From Merluccius polli (Eukaryota; Chordata; Actinopteri; Gadiformes; Merlucciidae), in assembly GCA_030340625.1 (NCBI GenBank), contig JAOPHQ010002897.1:1-64000 (forward strand): a stretch of 64,000 nt of DNA, written 5' to 3'. A model generated the notes under the pieces. The model was not told where the DNA came from. It did no database searches and worked only from the letters and a program-made list of their open reading frames with translations. This document shows positions 22,114-34,600 of this stretch, in pieces. Position 1 is the stretch's first letter, and each line of letters opens with the position of its first letter. The position numbers and the translations under genes are program-made.

Positions 22114-25100
22114 CTAGTTGGCATCAGCAAGCACACTTTTAGCATGAGACATGTCTCAGAGCTCAGATACAGCAAAAGAAAAATCACCATTGTTTTTTTT
22201 GTTTTTTTTAAAGAGCCCTCCACTGATTTAACAAATTGAGGCTCCTGGTAGTGGACATAGAGGATCGTGTTGGGGTTGTCGGAAATATAGATAATTTTGT
22301 ACAACTTTCCAATATAATCTGTGTAATTAGATTAGTTGCCACCAATGACATGTTTTGTATCACTTTTCTATGTTGTCAGCTGACGGAAGGAAGAGAATTT
22401 TGACAACAAGCAGTTTTTTCAACAAATAAAAAAAATGCACAAAAAAGCTAGCGCCACGTGCAAAGATTCCACACCCCGAACATTTTGCAGCAAACTTAAT
22501 TTACATGAAAAGTGATGTAGTGGGTTACATAGTCGAGATATGGATTGATCCTGGTCCAAATCTTGACTTAAATCCATGTTTTGAAAACATAGGATAAGAT
22601 ATGGACTCAAATTGCCCTCTATAAGTTGTTCATTGTTACTGGCATTTTGGGTTACCAGATAGTCTCACAAATTAGTATTAATATCTAAAGTCTGATTGCA
22701 TACAAGTTTAAATCTGGGTGAATCACTCGCTTATATATGTTAAAATCCTCTTCTGAGTAGAATATCTCCGTAATGAAACAGGAAACAAGGCGTAACGCTC
22801 CTTTAAATTTTTGCTAAAAACTGGACAACACTATAACTCCGCCCAGGAATGCAAAACCCCCCACAGTTGGTGATGACTAGCTCAAACAGGGTAAACAAGG
22901 TAAACAGGTTAAACAGGAAAAGTTTCCACCCAAGCGTCCCGAGTGTGTTAGTGGACACCTAGCAACAGTCAGTGATGGCAACCAGTGGTAGCAACACACT
23001 ACGATTTCTTCTTTACCTCGCTCAGCATGCGGGTCCTGTAGGCCTCCCAGCCACAGGCACTCAAACTCCTCTGGGCTGAGGGCTGGGGAGAGGGACAGGC
23101 TGAGCTGGGATCCTCCAGAGCAAGGGGCCAGGAGCCCAGCATAGGGGGCTGGGAGCAGTAGGCTGACACTGTCTGCTGCAGCTGCTGGGGGTAGGGCCCC
23201 TGAGATGAGGAACAGGGGTGGAAGGTTGAAGAAAACAATAACAAGAGATGGATAGATATTAACAGAAACAAAATATGAATAGCTGAAAGGACGTTTTGGG
23301 CTGTTAATCTGTAAACAAATGTTAATCCGTAAACATTCCTACCTAGACGTGCTTTGTTATATTTAGTCAGGGAAAACAACTCCTTAAAGCTGACTAACAG
23401 AATCAAAGAGTAACAGACCCATTCAACAGAGGCGTCATTGTATGACAAACACAGGTGTTTAATAGCGCATAACACAAATTATGGTTCTGCTACTTTTATG
23501 TACCAGGGCACTGGTAGTAGACTTACCTTCACTAGTTTAGTCTACTACCCTGGTACATAAAAGTAGCAGACCCATAATTACCTTTGTGAGCGATACCCGT
23601 GTTTGTCCTATGTGACACCTCTGTGAAGAGGGACTATTCCTAAACTCACTGTTGAGAGTCTCCCCTCCGTCTTGGCTGGAGTTCAGGGGGTCACAGAGGT
23701 CAATACTGGGCTTGGGGTCGAGGGTCACGTGATTAGGAGCTCCCTGTGCGGCTGAATGGGTCCCTGCATCGCCCTGCCTCAGGGGTTCCAGCGTGTTGAA
23801 GCTGCTTGCCCATTGGCTGACGGGCTCGGCGGGCCGGCCAATCAGAACACCCAGAGAGGGGTCTGACCTTCGACCCTGGAGGACCGCGCGCGTCTCCTCG
23901 ATCCCACAGTGCAACAGTCGGTAGTAGAGCAGCGCCTGGTCACGCACACACATGTCAGTCTCCTCCTCTGAAAAACATGGGCGATACATAGGACAATACG
24001 TTTTTTTTGAGGGGGGGGTTGGTTTACACTGTGGGACACTTTGTCACTTTCCTACATAAATTGCTTAGTCTAGTCGTATAGATTTATTTTATTTACTTAT
24101 TTAATAGTGTTCTTCTTGTAAGCCTACTTTTAATTGAATTGTTTTATTTATTTTTTTATTTGTGATTATCTTAATTGTTATACATGTACTTTTTAATTTT
24201 ATTTGCATTGTTTTCATTTGTGTTTATTATGATCATATTGTTATAATTTCTTTGTCATGTGTCAGTGAACCCAAATCATTTTATGTCTTATGATCTTCAA
24301 CATATTTATCTGCCATTTTGTCACTGTTACTAAAATAAGACCATCATTTAGAGAAAACAGGTATAAAATCCTATGTTTTTGACCAAGTTGCGTTCTTTTC
24401 ATGACGTCGAAGTACCTCGAAGGTATCCCTTCAAAATCACGACGAAGGGCCATCGGCGGCGAGGTGTGTGTGGATGTTAGTCATACACACCTATAGGCGG
24501 GGGCACAATGCTCGTATACTCTGCTTATTACACACACAGGGAGGTGCAGCAGCACACAAACATGCAAACCATTAAAAATAAAAAATATTACAATGTGAAA
24601 GATTATAATTGTGTACATCAAGACATTTCTTAAAAAAAACATGTCATAATGGTTAGTCATATTTATCAGAATTAGCTTGCAGTAATGACGAATGAAACTG
24701 GCTAATTATTTGACCAATGGTGGCAATACACATGGGTATTTAAAGAGACATGAGGTTGAGGTTGTCTATCAACAACCAGGGCAACGACTGGATTACATCC
24801 TCCCAGCCGCTACATCCTCCCACGTCTGCTTCACCTAAGGTGTCTTTAGTGGATTCCTGCTCGTTCTGTAGATGGTCTGCACGTGCGCTTTCACTTTGCA
24901 CACGAGCAGATCCGTCTCCTTGCCTGAAAATCATTCCTTTCTCCCACCTGGCAAATCCGCCGTCATAATAGCAATCCGCCAAAGGTGCAAACGCACCTGG
25001 CTTTTAAAGGGAATGGGAGATGACACTCAAAAACACACCCCTGATTAATTAAGAGATCAAGTACAACCCTTTTGGACTGTGCAGCTGGCGCTGCGACCAT

Positions 25101-28100
25101 TTTTCCGCCATTTAATTAGCAAAAGTAAAACACTTCCTGTTAGGATATGCTGATGTAACCTCAGTCCCCAAGACAATTTGGCGGCCAATTAAGCTTCTTG
25201 TCAAGCAGCTTCAGCAATTAGAAATTGGAGAAACAACAGAGATCGAGGAAAACATCTGGAGATGTAGCAAGAAGTGTGAGTCGAATCGCTATAGACAGAC
25301 TTTTGGAAACCAGCCACACAGGCACACCTCCCACGTACCTATGCAGTAGTGCAGCAGTCTCCCCAGTGTGTCCTGTGTCTCGGCGGGCCGACACAGGAAC
25401 ACCCGCATGGTGGCACTGAGCAGCTCCGTCTTCACACCAGCCGACAGCTCACTCCTCACCTGCTCCACGAAGGCCTCCAGCACGTAGGGGGCACCGGAGA
25501 CACGCTCCCCATGCACACCCAGCAACCACAGCAAGGCCTGCCTGCCCTGGGCGTGAGGAGGAGGAGGAAGACACAGGGAGAGGAAGAGAGGATGAGCCCA
25601 AAAAGAGGAGTGTGACATGAGGAGATGATTAGCAATTGAGTGAGGGCACAGGAAGAAAATGTTCTGACTTCCCCCCAAAAAACAAACACCCCTTCTGAGA
25701 ACATCTCACAAGCTGACTTGTGCACTTTTGTCTGAATTGTAATTATCCAGCACTAGTGGGCTACAAGTGGTGGAAGAAATACTCAACTAACGATCTTTTA
25801 CTCACGTAAAAGTATTAATACCACACTGTAGAAATACTCTGTTACAAGTCCTGCATTGAAAATGTAAGTACAAGTACAAAAGTATTAGCATCAAAATATA
25901 CTTAAAGTACCAAAAGTATTCTCATTATGCAGAATGGCCCATTTCATAATAATATATATTATATTATTGGATTATATATATTGAGGCATTCATTTGTTCC
26001 CCGCTTTAAAGGTACACTGTGTAGAATTTCGTGGCATCTAGTGGAACAGACTTGGCAGTATGTTTTCATTAGTGTACAATGACCTGAAAATTATATTAGT
26101 TGTGTTTTTGTTTGCTTAGAATGAGCCGTTTATGGGGAGCGGGTACTGTGCGCTACTGTGTTGGTGTATTATTGTATATATGGTGTATATATTTAGCCTG
26201 GCAAGCCAGACCTACATCAGAAAGATGTAGGGTCTGGCTCAGCTCCATTGGCAGTGTGGGCGGGATAAACGGTTGTCTTTCAAGTTCCCTCTGCACGCAA
26301 TAGGATAGCGCTACAACCAATCAGAGCAACGAAGAAGGTGACGTAGTCAGAGCGACGGCTCTGACTACGTAATTAATCAAAACTCAGAATACATATTTCT
26401 TTTCGAGGAAAGACTTCAGTGCCGTTCTTTGTTCTCTTCTCAAATAAAATGTTAACTTCAAGTCTTGAAGAGTCGCGGCCAAAGCCGAGTCGAAAGACAG
26501 CCGTTCGCCAGCAGCAGCAGCCATTGTTTACCTCTAACACGGAACCGTTGCAACTCTGTCGTCATGGTAGCCCGGCTTTCGACTCCGCCCCTCACGCTGT
26601 GATTGGTCTGACATACTTGGTGTTCCCAGCACCAAAAAGCCGACGGAGCCGTGCTAGACCTACCTAGCTGCCAAATAAATTTGCTGCCGCTAGGGGGTGT
26701 CTAGAGTTCTAGGCTAGTATATATTATTATTGGTGTATATATTTGCAATCATTCTATGTTTGTAGCTTATGTCCTGGCTCTTACTTTGATATTCTGCACT
26801 TAGTATTTTCGCTCTCCTTTGTATTCTAGCAATTGGTTAACTTAGCAACTAGGTGTGCTTGAAACTAGGGATGTCCGATATTATCAGCCCACCGATATTA
26901 TCGGCCGATATTGGCATAAAAAATCAATATCAGAAAATATCGGTAGCGGTTTTTAAAAAAGCTCAAAATGACATGTTTATACCTTGTTGGAAAGCTCTAA
27001 TTGTCCTGAGTCGAATGCAAGCGACCATTTTCTGTTAGTACAAAGACAGTGTGAAATAAATAAACACTTTGTTTGAAATAATTTCAGACATCTGTTATGT
27101 TTCAAGTGAGGACGTGGTTTGATGACATCATCAAACGCGCCGCGCTGTCTCAATAACAAGCCTGGGCATGTGCGGCCGTGTAGTGGGACGCTAGTTGTAG
27201 CTGTAGTTATGTCGGTGGTTTGGAATTATTTCAAAGTTTCTATGTTGAATAGTAAAATTGCGGTTTGCAATGAGTGTAAAGTAGGGATGTCCGATATTGG
27301 CTTTTTTACCGATAACTGATAACCGATATTGTTCAACTCTTAATTTCCGATACCGATATCCAGTGGCGACTGGTCATTAGGGGCAGGTGGGGCAGAGCCC
27401 CACCTTCTCTCACAAGAAAAAAAAAAAAATTAAAAAAAAAAAAAAATTAAAAAAAAATTAAAAATTGTATATACTTTTTTTTTAAAATATATATATTTCA
27501 AAAAAATCTCCCCATAAAGTACTGTAAAATAATATGTTTGGCGCTTTTAGTTCATTTTTAGTCGACCCTAGCTTGCTTCTTCAGCCTGAGGGGGGCTGGT
27601 GGGGCTAGAAATGGCTTTAAGTGGAGCTAGCCCCACCTGTCTAATGGTAGTGTGTATTGGGACTTGAAAAATTGAACTGCGCATGCTCAGCATGTTCTCC
27701 GTTGAAGTGGACGGAGAAAAATATTTTTCCTATGGTAGGGCTATCCCCACCGGCACTGTATGGACATATATGGTTCGTTCCGCTACAGCGTCATTTCATT
27801 GTTCGCAGCTATTGGCTGTAGTGTGCGGCGCGGCGTGATGAGTCATGACTCGAGTGACTTCGTCCTCACGTGTGCGCCGTGTGAGAAGTTGCTAACAAGC
27901 ATGTCGGAGGTACGCAAACGAAAACAGGTATGTACTCGGTCGGATCATCACTTGTATTAAACTGTGTGGGAAATGTGAGACAGCACTGCGGGGTCGCGAC
28001 GAGTCGGCGGTCTGAATCCGGGGATATTCCGTTGTATTTTTGAGACGATGTGTGAGGGCGATGCTCGGCTTCAGCGGCACTATGACGCTCAGCCCGTATT

Positions 28101-30652
28101 CAAAGGGACATCACCATACAGGACCAACTATTAGACTGCATGTATGAAGTGGACAGGGACAGCCGAACAAGTGGACGAGACATCATGTGTTGCTGTACAG
28201 GCCGACGAGACAACGGATGTCTCCTGTAAATCACAGATGGTGGTTGTGCTGCGATACCTTCTGCCGTAACACAGTGACAGTTAAGCGTTGTTCTTGTCAA
28301 TGTTGTGTCTGTTTATGTTTGTCCCGTCTTATATGTCCCCACTCCTGGCCTGCACCTTGTCGTGGTGAGTGGGCTTTAAACCAAGACAGGCCATTCTGAA
28401 TCTTTTCTTTCACAGCTGTTATCTTTGCTTTCTCCTCCAGGACACTGCCTAGGCCTATGGGAGGTCTCCATGGTAACATGATATTGGGTTCTTATAGTGG
28501 CTCTTACAGCTGTTTGCACTAGTGTCATTTTAGGTTTGCGGAAGCTTAGTTTAAAGTTTAAAAACTATACTTTCATTATTGCAATGTTTTGATGTCAGCA
28601 ATAAAACATTAAAAGCTGCACTAATGTACTTTATTAATTAAATATATATGATACATGGATAACAGTCACTTAGTTCAAAAACCAAAAGCCCAGCATACTG
28701 AATAGTGTTAAAGTATATTTTATTTGTAATGGTTGAGCCCCAGTACCTGCCTGCTGTCCTGGTTATCTTTCCACAGTTCCTTGTGGTGGAGCTGAGGGCT
28801 GAATAGAGAATGGGACACACCAAGCCAGGGCTACAAACAGCATGGTGGGACACTGACACGTAAGTTAGACCAATGAAGAAAGCTCAATCTCTATTTTGAA
28901 ATACTTTTGCTTTTTTATGAAAATTACCAATTTTATTTGTAATATATTAGGGCTGTAACGTTTTCAAAAAATGAATTTCAAACAAATTTAAAATGCCCCG
29001 TAATTTGTTTGAATATATTCTAATACCCCCTCCACATTGGCTTGGTTTACTGATAGGTTTAGAGCCGTTTAGCGTATTACTGCCTTCCACAGGTCAGATG
29101 TTGAACTAGATTTTACATACAGTCCTGTGTTGTGCAGGATAGCCGGGAACAGGCGGAGTCAACCTCCACAAAGATTGCCACGACTGTGAAAACAAACGGG
29201 TGGCGTCACGGACACTGGTACGTCATTTAAAAAAAAAAAAAAGTGCCTAGCCCCACCGGTTTTTTACATGTAGAAACGCCACTGCCGATATCAACCGATA
29301 CCGATACCGATATATGCGGCCACGTGAAAAAAAAAAAGAAAAAAAAAAAAGGAGAGTGAACGGTGATTGTGAAATTGTTCTGCTTTACTGTTTACATTTA
29401 TGTGAAACCTGAGAGTTTAAGTTTTGAAGAACACAGCCTGCTAAAGTAATAGTTCACAGTATGGTAATGTGTAAGTTATTTATTTCTATTGTGCATGCTT
29501 AACACAGGGACAGATCAGGGACAGGTCTTCCAGCAAAAGGGCAGAATAAACCCCTTAAGACCTGAAGAGACAAAGGTAGTCCACCCTTTGTTCTCAAAGA
29601 AAGGGAGATGTGGTATTATGGTATAATAGTGTAAGCAGTGCCTTTATTTTGAAGTGATGGGCGAGTTCCGGTCATGCGCACTAGCCGACTGCGGCGGTAG
29701 CGAGGTGTAAAAATAAACACAGACTCCAAATACGTCGTTGTACGAACCAGTTATTGAGAATAACTTGACAACCTCCGCTTTACACTCATTGCAATAGGCT
29801 TTATGCCGAGCGGAAGTGTGGATTAATAAATAAAAACAAAACAGCGGTAAAAGCTAGCGTGTGTGTCCGGGAGAGGGCTGCTCTCCTCGGACACATTACT
29901 CTGAAGCCCCGGTGACGGTCTGGAAGGATTAATAAATAAAATAATGTGAGCGCGGTACAGCGGACCTGAACCGGTTGTGATGAGACTGTTTCGCAGAATG
30001 CGTTAGTATGTTGCGCTGACCCCTATTTTACTATTCAACGTAGAAACTTTGAAATAACTCCAAACCACCGACATAACTACAGCTACAACTAGCGTCCCAC
30101 TACACGGCCGCACAGCCCAGGCTTGTTATTGAGACGGCGCGGCGCGTTTGATGATGTCATCAAACCACGTCCTCACTTGAAACATAACAGATGTCTGAAA
30201 TTATTTCAAAATCGATTTCGGTATCGGTTAAAAAACCGATACCGATATTTTCCGATATTGATTTTTTATGCCAATATCGGCCGATAATATCGGTCGGCCG
30301 ATAATATCGGACATCCCTAGTGTAAAGCGGAGGTTTCACGTGGAGGAGCCAGGACAAACACGGCCGCATTTATCGGTATTGGTATCAGTTGATATCGGTA
30401 TCGGAAATTAAGAGTTGAATAATATCGGTTATCGGTTATCGGACATCCCTACTTGAAACTCATTCTTGTGAAATCCTTACTCTACTGTTCGGTTTACTGT
30501 TGCACTTTCTCCTAACAAATGTACTTCTTTGTCGCTTTGGACAAAAGTGTCTGCTAAATGTAAATGTATTAAAATAATCTCAATAGCAGTTTATCTAGTT
30601 TGAAAGCGTTTTTTTTTTTAGTTGAAGATATTGGATATTCAACAGATATATA

Positions 30653-30702
<50 letters not shown>

Positions 30703-31639
30703 TATGACTTTACATACTGCTGGGTAGCTTGTGAATTTCTTCCTGGGGACCAATAAAGCCACATTGAAATAATAATATAATTTATTTATTGATTATATTT
30801 TGTATTGTCTGAATCTGCAAAGTGACAAGTAACTAAAGCTGTCAGATATATGTAGTGGAGTAAAAAGTATAATACTTGCCTCTGAGATGTAGTGGAGCAG
30901 AAGTATAAGGTAGCACAAAATTGAAATACTCAAGTAAAGTAAAAGTACCTCAAATTTCTACTTAAGTTTAGTACTTGAGTAAATGTACTTTCCACCACTG
31001 GTGTTCTAGAAGACTTTACTGAGAGCTGTACCATTGTCGTGGAATTGTAGAAATGTAGAAATTGTCATGGAACTTTAGGAATTGTTGTGGAATTTGATAT
31101 ATGATATGTTTGCACTACCACTAATAAAAAAATATGTATAATTACTACCATGTATTTCTGATTCCTACTCTGCACTCTGTCCAGTTGCTGTTTATGAAAC
31201 TACACTTGTACTTCACTTGTAAGTTGCGTGGGATAAAAGTGTCTGCTGCTAAATTACTAAATCTAAATGTAATGTCATGCAAGTAGAAAGTGAAGCAAGT
31301 GTAATGTATTCCATCTATGCACCCTCCTTTTTTGGTTGAAGAACCAGGTTGTGCAATGGCGCATCATTTTGACTGCTTCTTTCTTTCAAGGGAATCATGT
31401 TCAGTTTGTTGTCTTAACACAAACCTGGCTATCCTGAAGCGTGTCCTCACAGCCCCCCAGGGCTTCACACACAGAGTCACTGCACTGGGGACACACCCAC
31501 ACCAGGTCCTGCATAGTCTGCACCACCACTGCAGAGAGAGAGAGAAAAAAATGGCTTTGAATGTATTGCTGAGGCTTGAGTTGCATAGCTACAATTTCAT
31601 AGACCAATATGCAAATACATGCAAATGATGGAAGGGAAT

Positions 31640-31675
<36 letters not shown>

Positions 31676-34600
31676 GGTGCAGAAATGTTTCTAACTGGTG
31701 AAAGTTGTAACCTTTTCTGTGGGGGATAGAACACTTATTATACATTACACGGTGTGTGTGTGTGTGTGTCTGTGTGAGTGTTACCAGAGGTGATGTGTTC
31801 CTGCTTGAGTCCAAGCAGACCAGTCAGGATCTCCAAGCACCTGTCGCTGTAGCTACGTCCAATGCGGCCTGACCACCAAGACAGACAAACAAACATAATA
31901 ACAGCAGGATACAACAGATCAGACAAAAGGGGAGATACACACATATAAAAAGCCAGAAATAGTCTAAAGCTGATTACATACCAGTGCACAAAAAGTGGAC
32001 TCAAATGACTGAATGATTGGACATGCTTGTAAAAATCAACAACAAATAACCATGGTACCGCTGGTTGCCATGGTCGTGGCAAACAAGTAATGTTTTCGCA
32101 ACAATGCACCATGTATTCTTTGAACATTTTATTTTGTTTTATTTATGTTGTTTGAGGCAAACATAATAAAAATAGTAAAAGGTGTACTGACACTAATCAA
32201 GCAAACTATGAACCTACCTCATATTTTATAGTATATTTTATAATATAAAATATCAAAAATTGTATAATATATTTAGATTTTCTTTGATGTTATACCTTTG
32301 TTACCATTGCTATTTTGTTATAATTTTACTTTAGAGCTTAATTGCTGCTATTATGACTCAGCACATATAACATGTGTTCATGTTGTTTCATTAATTGGCT
32401 TACACATTCACCTCTACTTCTGACACCGGTTTCCTGAATCACCTGACAAAAGGGAGTGGTCTCAATAAACACTCTTATGCCCAACTGTTTGTCCTATGTT
32501 TGCACAACTGTGTCAATAGTTCTGCCAGGATATTTAAATTCCTGCAGAGCTGTCTGTGGAGTATGTGTAGTTGATGGCTGGTTTAGAGCCTCACATGGCC
32601 CAAGTCAGACTGATTAGACTCTGGGGCTGGGTGGGGCTGCTACACCTGCCACACGCCACCTAAGTGGCTTTTGCTGGGGCCCTCCAACATAGGACACAGG
32701 TAGATGTTGTATTAAATCCGTTTTTTGGAGATGGTCAAGATGGTACCTACCAGAGCAGCTGTAACGTGCTGTCACGACAGTGGCTCTCTCTCCTGAGTGT
32801 GTGTGGTGATAGCTGGTTTATCCTGGGTGCTCATGCACCACAGGTGTGCAGCCTCACCCAGCCCAGAGTCTAATCAGTCTGACTCAGGCCAGGTGAGGCT
32901 TCTTAAAGGACAATTCCGGCGCAAAATGAGACCATATGATCATAACACATGTCCACCGAGTTAGACCGTTCTCTGGGATCAGTTTTCATTCTAGTCGAAT
33001 GTAACCAAAGTTCTCGAAAACCGCTAATTTGCTTATAACGCTAGCTGTGGGGGCAGATATTCATGTAAAATAAATCGCAATTCTATACCACTAACAAGGC
33101 TCAAAATCGCACCACACTTCCACGGCAGCATATTGAGGGTCCCTACATGTAAAACGAAGCATTGAGAACTTTGTAAGTGTACAGACAGTTTATTAAAAAG
33201 AAAGTTTAGAAAGCCAGTACCTTCACAAAATCAAGCGGGCGCCATCTTTGGAAAACAGTCACGACCAGTTGAGCGACGAACGCAGCCGGGAAAAGCAGAA
33301 ACACAAACCATTATCTTCTCTTCTCTATGCACACGCACTGTTCGCACTTCGCACACCTTCTACTAGAGTGCACACCTTCTGATTCATTGACATCTCATGT
33401 GTACACCTTGAAGGTATGGTTATAGTTTATATCTATCATATGACCAATAATTGTGGGTCACACTAGCCTCGGTGCCTTTCTGCTGACGAGTCAGGAGGTA
33501 TGAGCAGAGGCATGTAAGCATGGGGGCAGCTCCTCAGGATCGGAATGAGTGCGTTGTTGGTGACATGTGTAGAGTAGATAGTGTGAGGTCAGATGATGGC
33601 GAAGAACAGGCAGGCTTGTCGCTGTACGTGTAAAGAATCTTTTAGATAATACCCGGAGGCGACAATCTGGCGCTGGAGTGAGACACCACAAGGACGAGGA
33701 GGGAAGACGTCAACAGCCGGAGGAGAAGAAGACAGCCCTTGTTATGACGTTTTCACTAATGTGTATATAACTTCCTGGGTCAGGGATAGTTGGTGTGCAG
33801 ACTTCGTGAACTGACACACACACTTTGTTGTTCTGTCAGGGAAACATAGTTGGACCCAGATATCTGTAAAACTTTGCACATTCTACTGGCGTTAAGAATA
33901 AAACTGATTATTGAGTAAACTAAAACTTCTTCTATCGCTTCATTAAAGAACACGCGTGAGTAAGAGTTTCAAGAGAAACTGCACACAACAGCCTCTTCCG
34001 GCTCATTACGTTGCACGGCGTTCGTCGCTCGACTGGTCGTGACTGTTCTCCAAAGATGGTGCCCGCTTGTTTTCGTGAAGGCCCTGGCTTTCTAAACTTT
34101 CTTTTTAATAAACTGTCTGTACACTTTGTGGTAACTCGGGGGGTAGAGGAGGCTCAAGGTAAAAACACCAGGCAGGAAGTGAGGGTCCAAAGCCTCAAAC
34201 GGCGGTTTATTGCTCACAACAAAAGGGATTGTTTCAATACAAGGTCAAGTGTCCGCCGTGCGGCTCACTCTCGGTCCTCGACGTCGTCCTCTCTTCCACT
34301 CGACTGTTCCCCCTCCTGTCGGTCGGTGGCTGCCTTTTAACACCTGGGTGCCGGTTACCCAGGTGTTCCTCGTTGGGCCGATTAGGGCCCTCAGGAGGCC
34401 GGGATTTGTCGCCAGCTACTGGCCACCGGCGGTATATACCGGCCTCTACTCTCCCGAATAGGGGGCGTGGTCGCGGAGGGATGCCACAACTTACAGAGTT
34501 CTCAATGCTTCGTTTTACATGTAGGGACCCTCATTATGCTACCATGGAAGAGTGGTGCGATTTTGAGCCTTGTTAGTGGTATAGAATTGCGATTTATTTT

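Larger units (their letters stand above)
27208..30360 (+). pseudogene. hAT transposase BED-finger N-terminus, interrupted by element B
   Basis: An ATG at 27208 begins the frame, which reaches a CxxC zinc-ligand pair (CNEC) at 27265-27276. It is cut at 27281 by the element at 27282-30319. After removal of one 8-bp duplication it continues at 30328 for about ten more residues and then runs into terminal-repeat sequence. Only the first half of the finger survives. In intact hAT transposases this domain binds the transposon ends. Confidence 0.65.
26866..30451. mobile_element. hAT-like element D (TAGGGATGTCCGATA ends), host of elements B and C
   Basis: Terminal repeats TAGGGATGTCCGATA occur at both ends, with flanking CTTGAAAC at 26858-26865 and 30452-30459 (8 bp). 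Subterminal sequence is rich in GATATCGG repeats. Interior 27208-27281 plus 30320-30360 rejoin into the start of a BED zinc-finger frame (SVVWNYFKVSMLNSKIA, CNECKAEVSRGG). D is therefore an internally deleted derivative of a BED-containing hAT transposon. Element B sits inside that zinc-finger frame. Confidence 0.85.
25766..31000. mobile_element. Outermost hAT-like non-autonomous element, host of a four-level nest
   Basis: The left end AGTGGTGGAAGAAATACTC and the right end (inward) CAGTGGTGGAAAGTACATTT are the terminal repeats of a widespread fish hAT-like element family. Its body, rich in agtac and aagtatt motifs, is visible at 25766-26192, 26717-26865 and 30452-31000. I could not confirm an 8-bp duplication at its outer borders, so the exact ends may be eroded by a few bases. 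It lies in ap4b1 intron 9. Confidence 0.6.

Noticed and set aside
21566..22117. 183-codon plus-strand frame
   Set aside because: It is the antisense shadow of ap4b1 exon 13.
22999..23475. 158-codon minus-strand frame across ap4b1 exon 12
   Set aside because: It is in the wrong frame. The phase-consistent frame of exon 23017-23199 gives LSLSPALSPEEFECLWL, which matches the adaptin appendage.
34229..34576. 115-codon plus-strand frame
   Set aside because: It crosses the border between a solo LTR and a foldback arm and has no recognisable domain.
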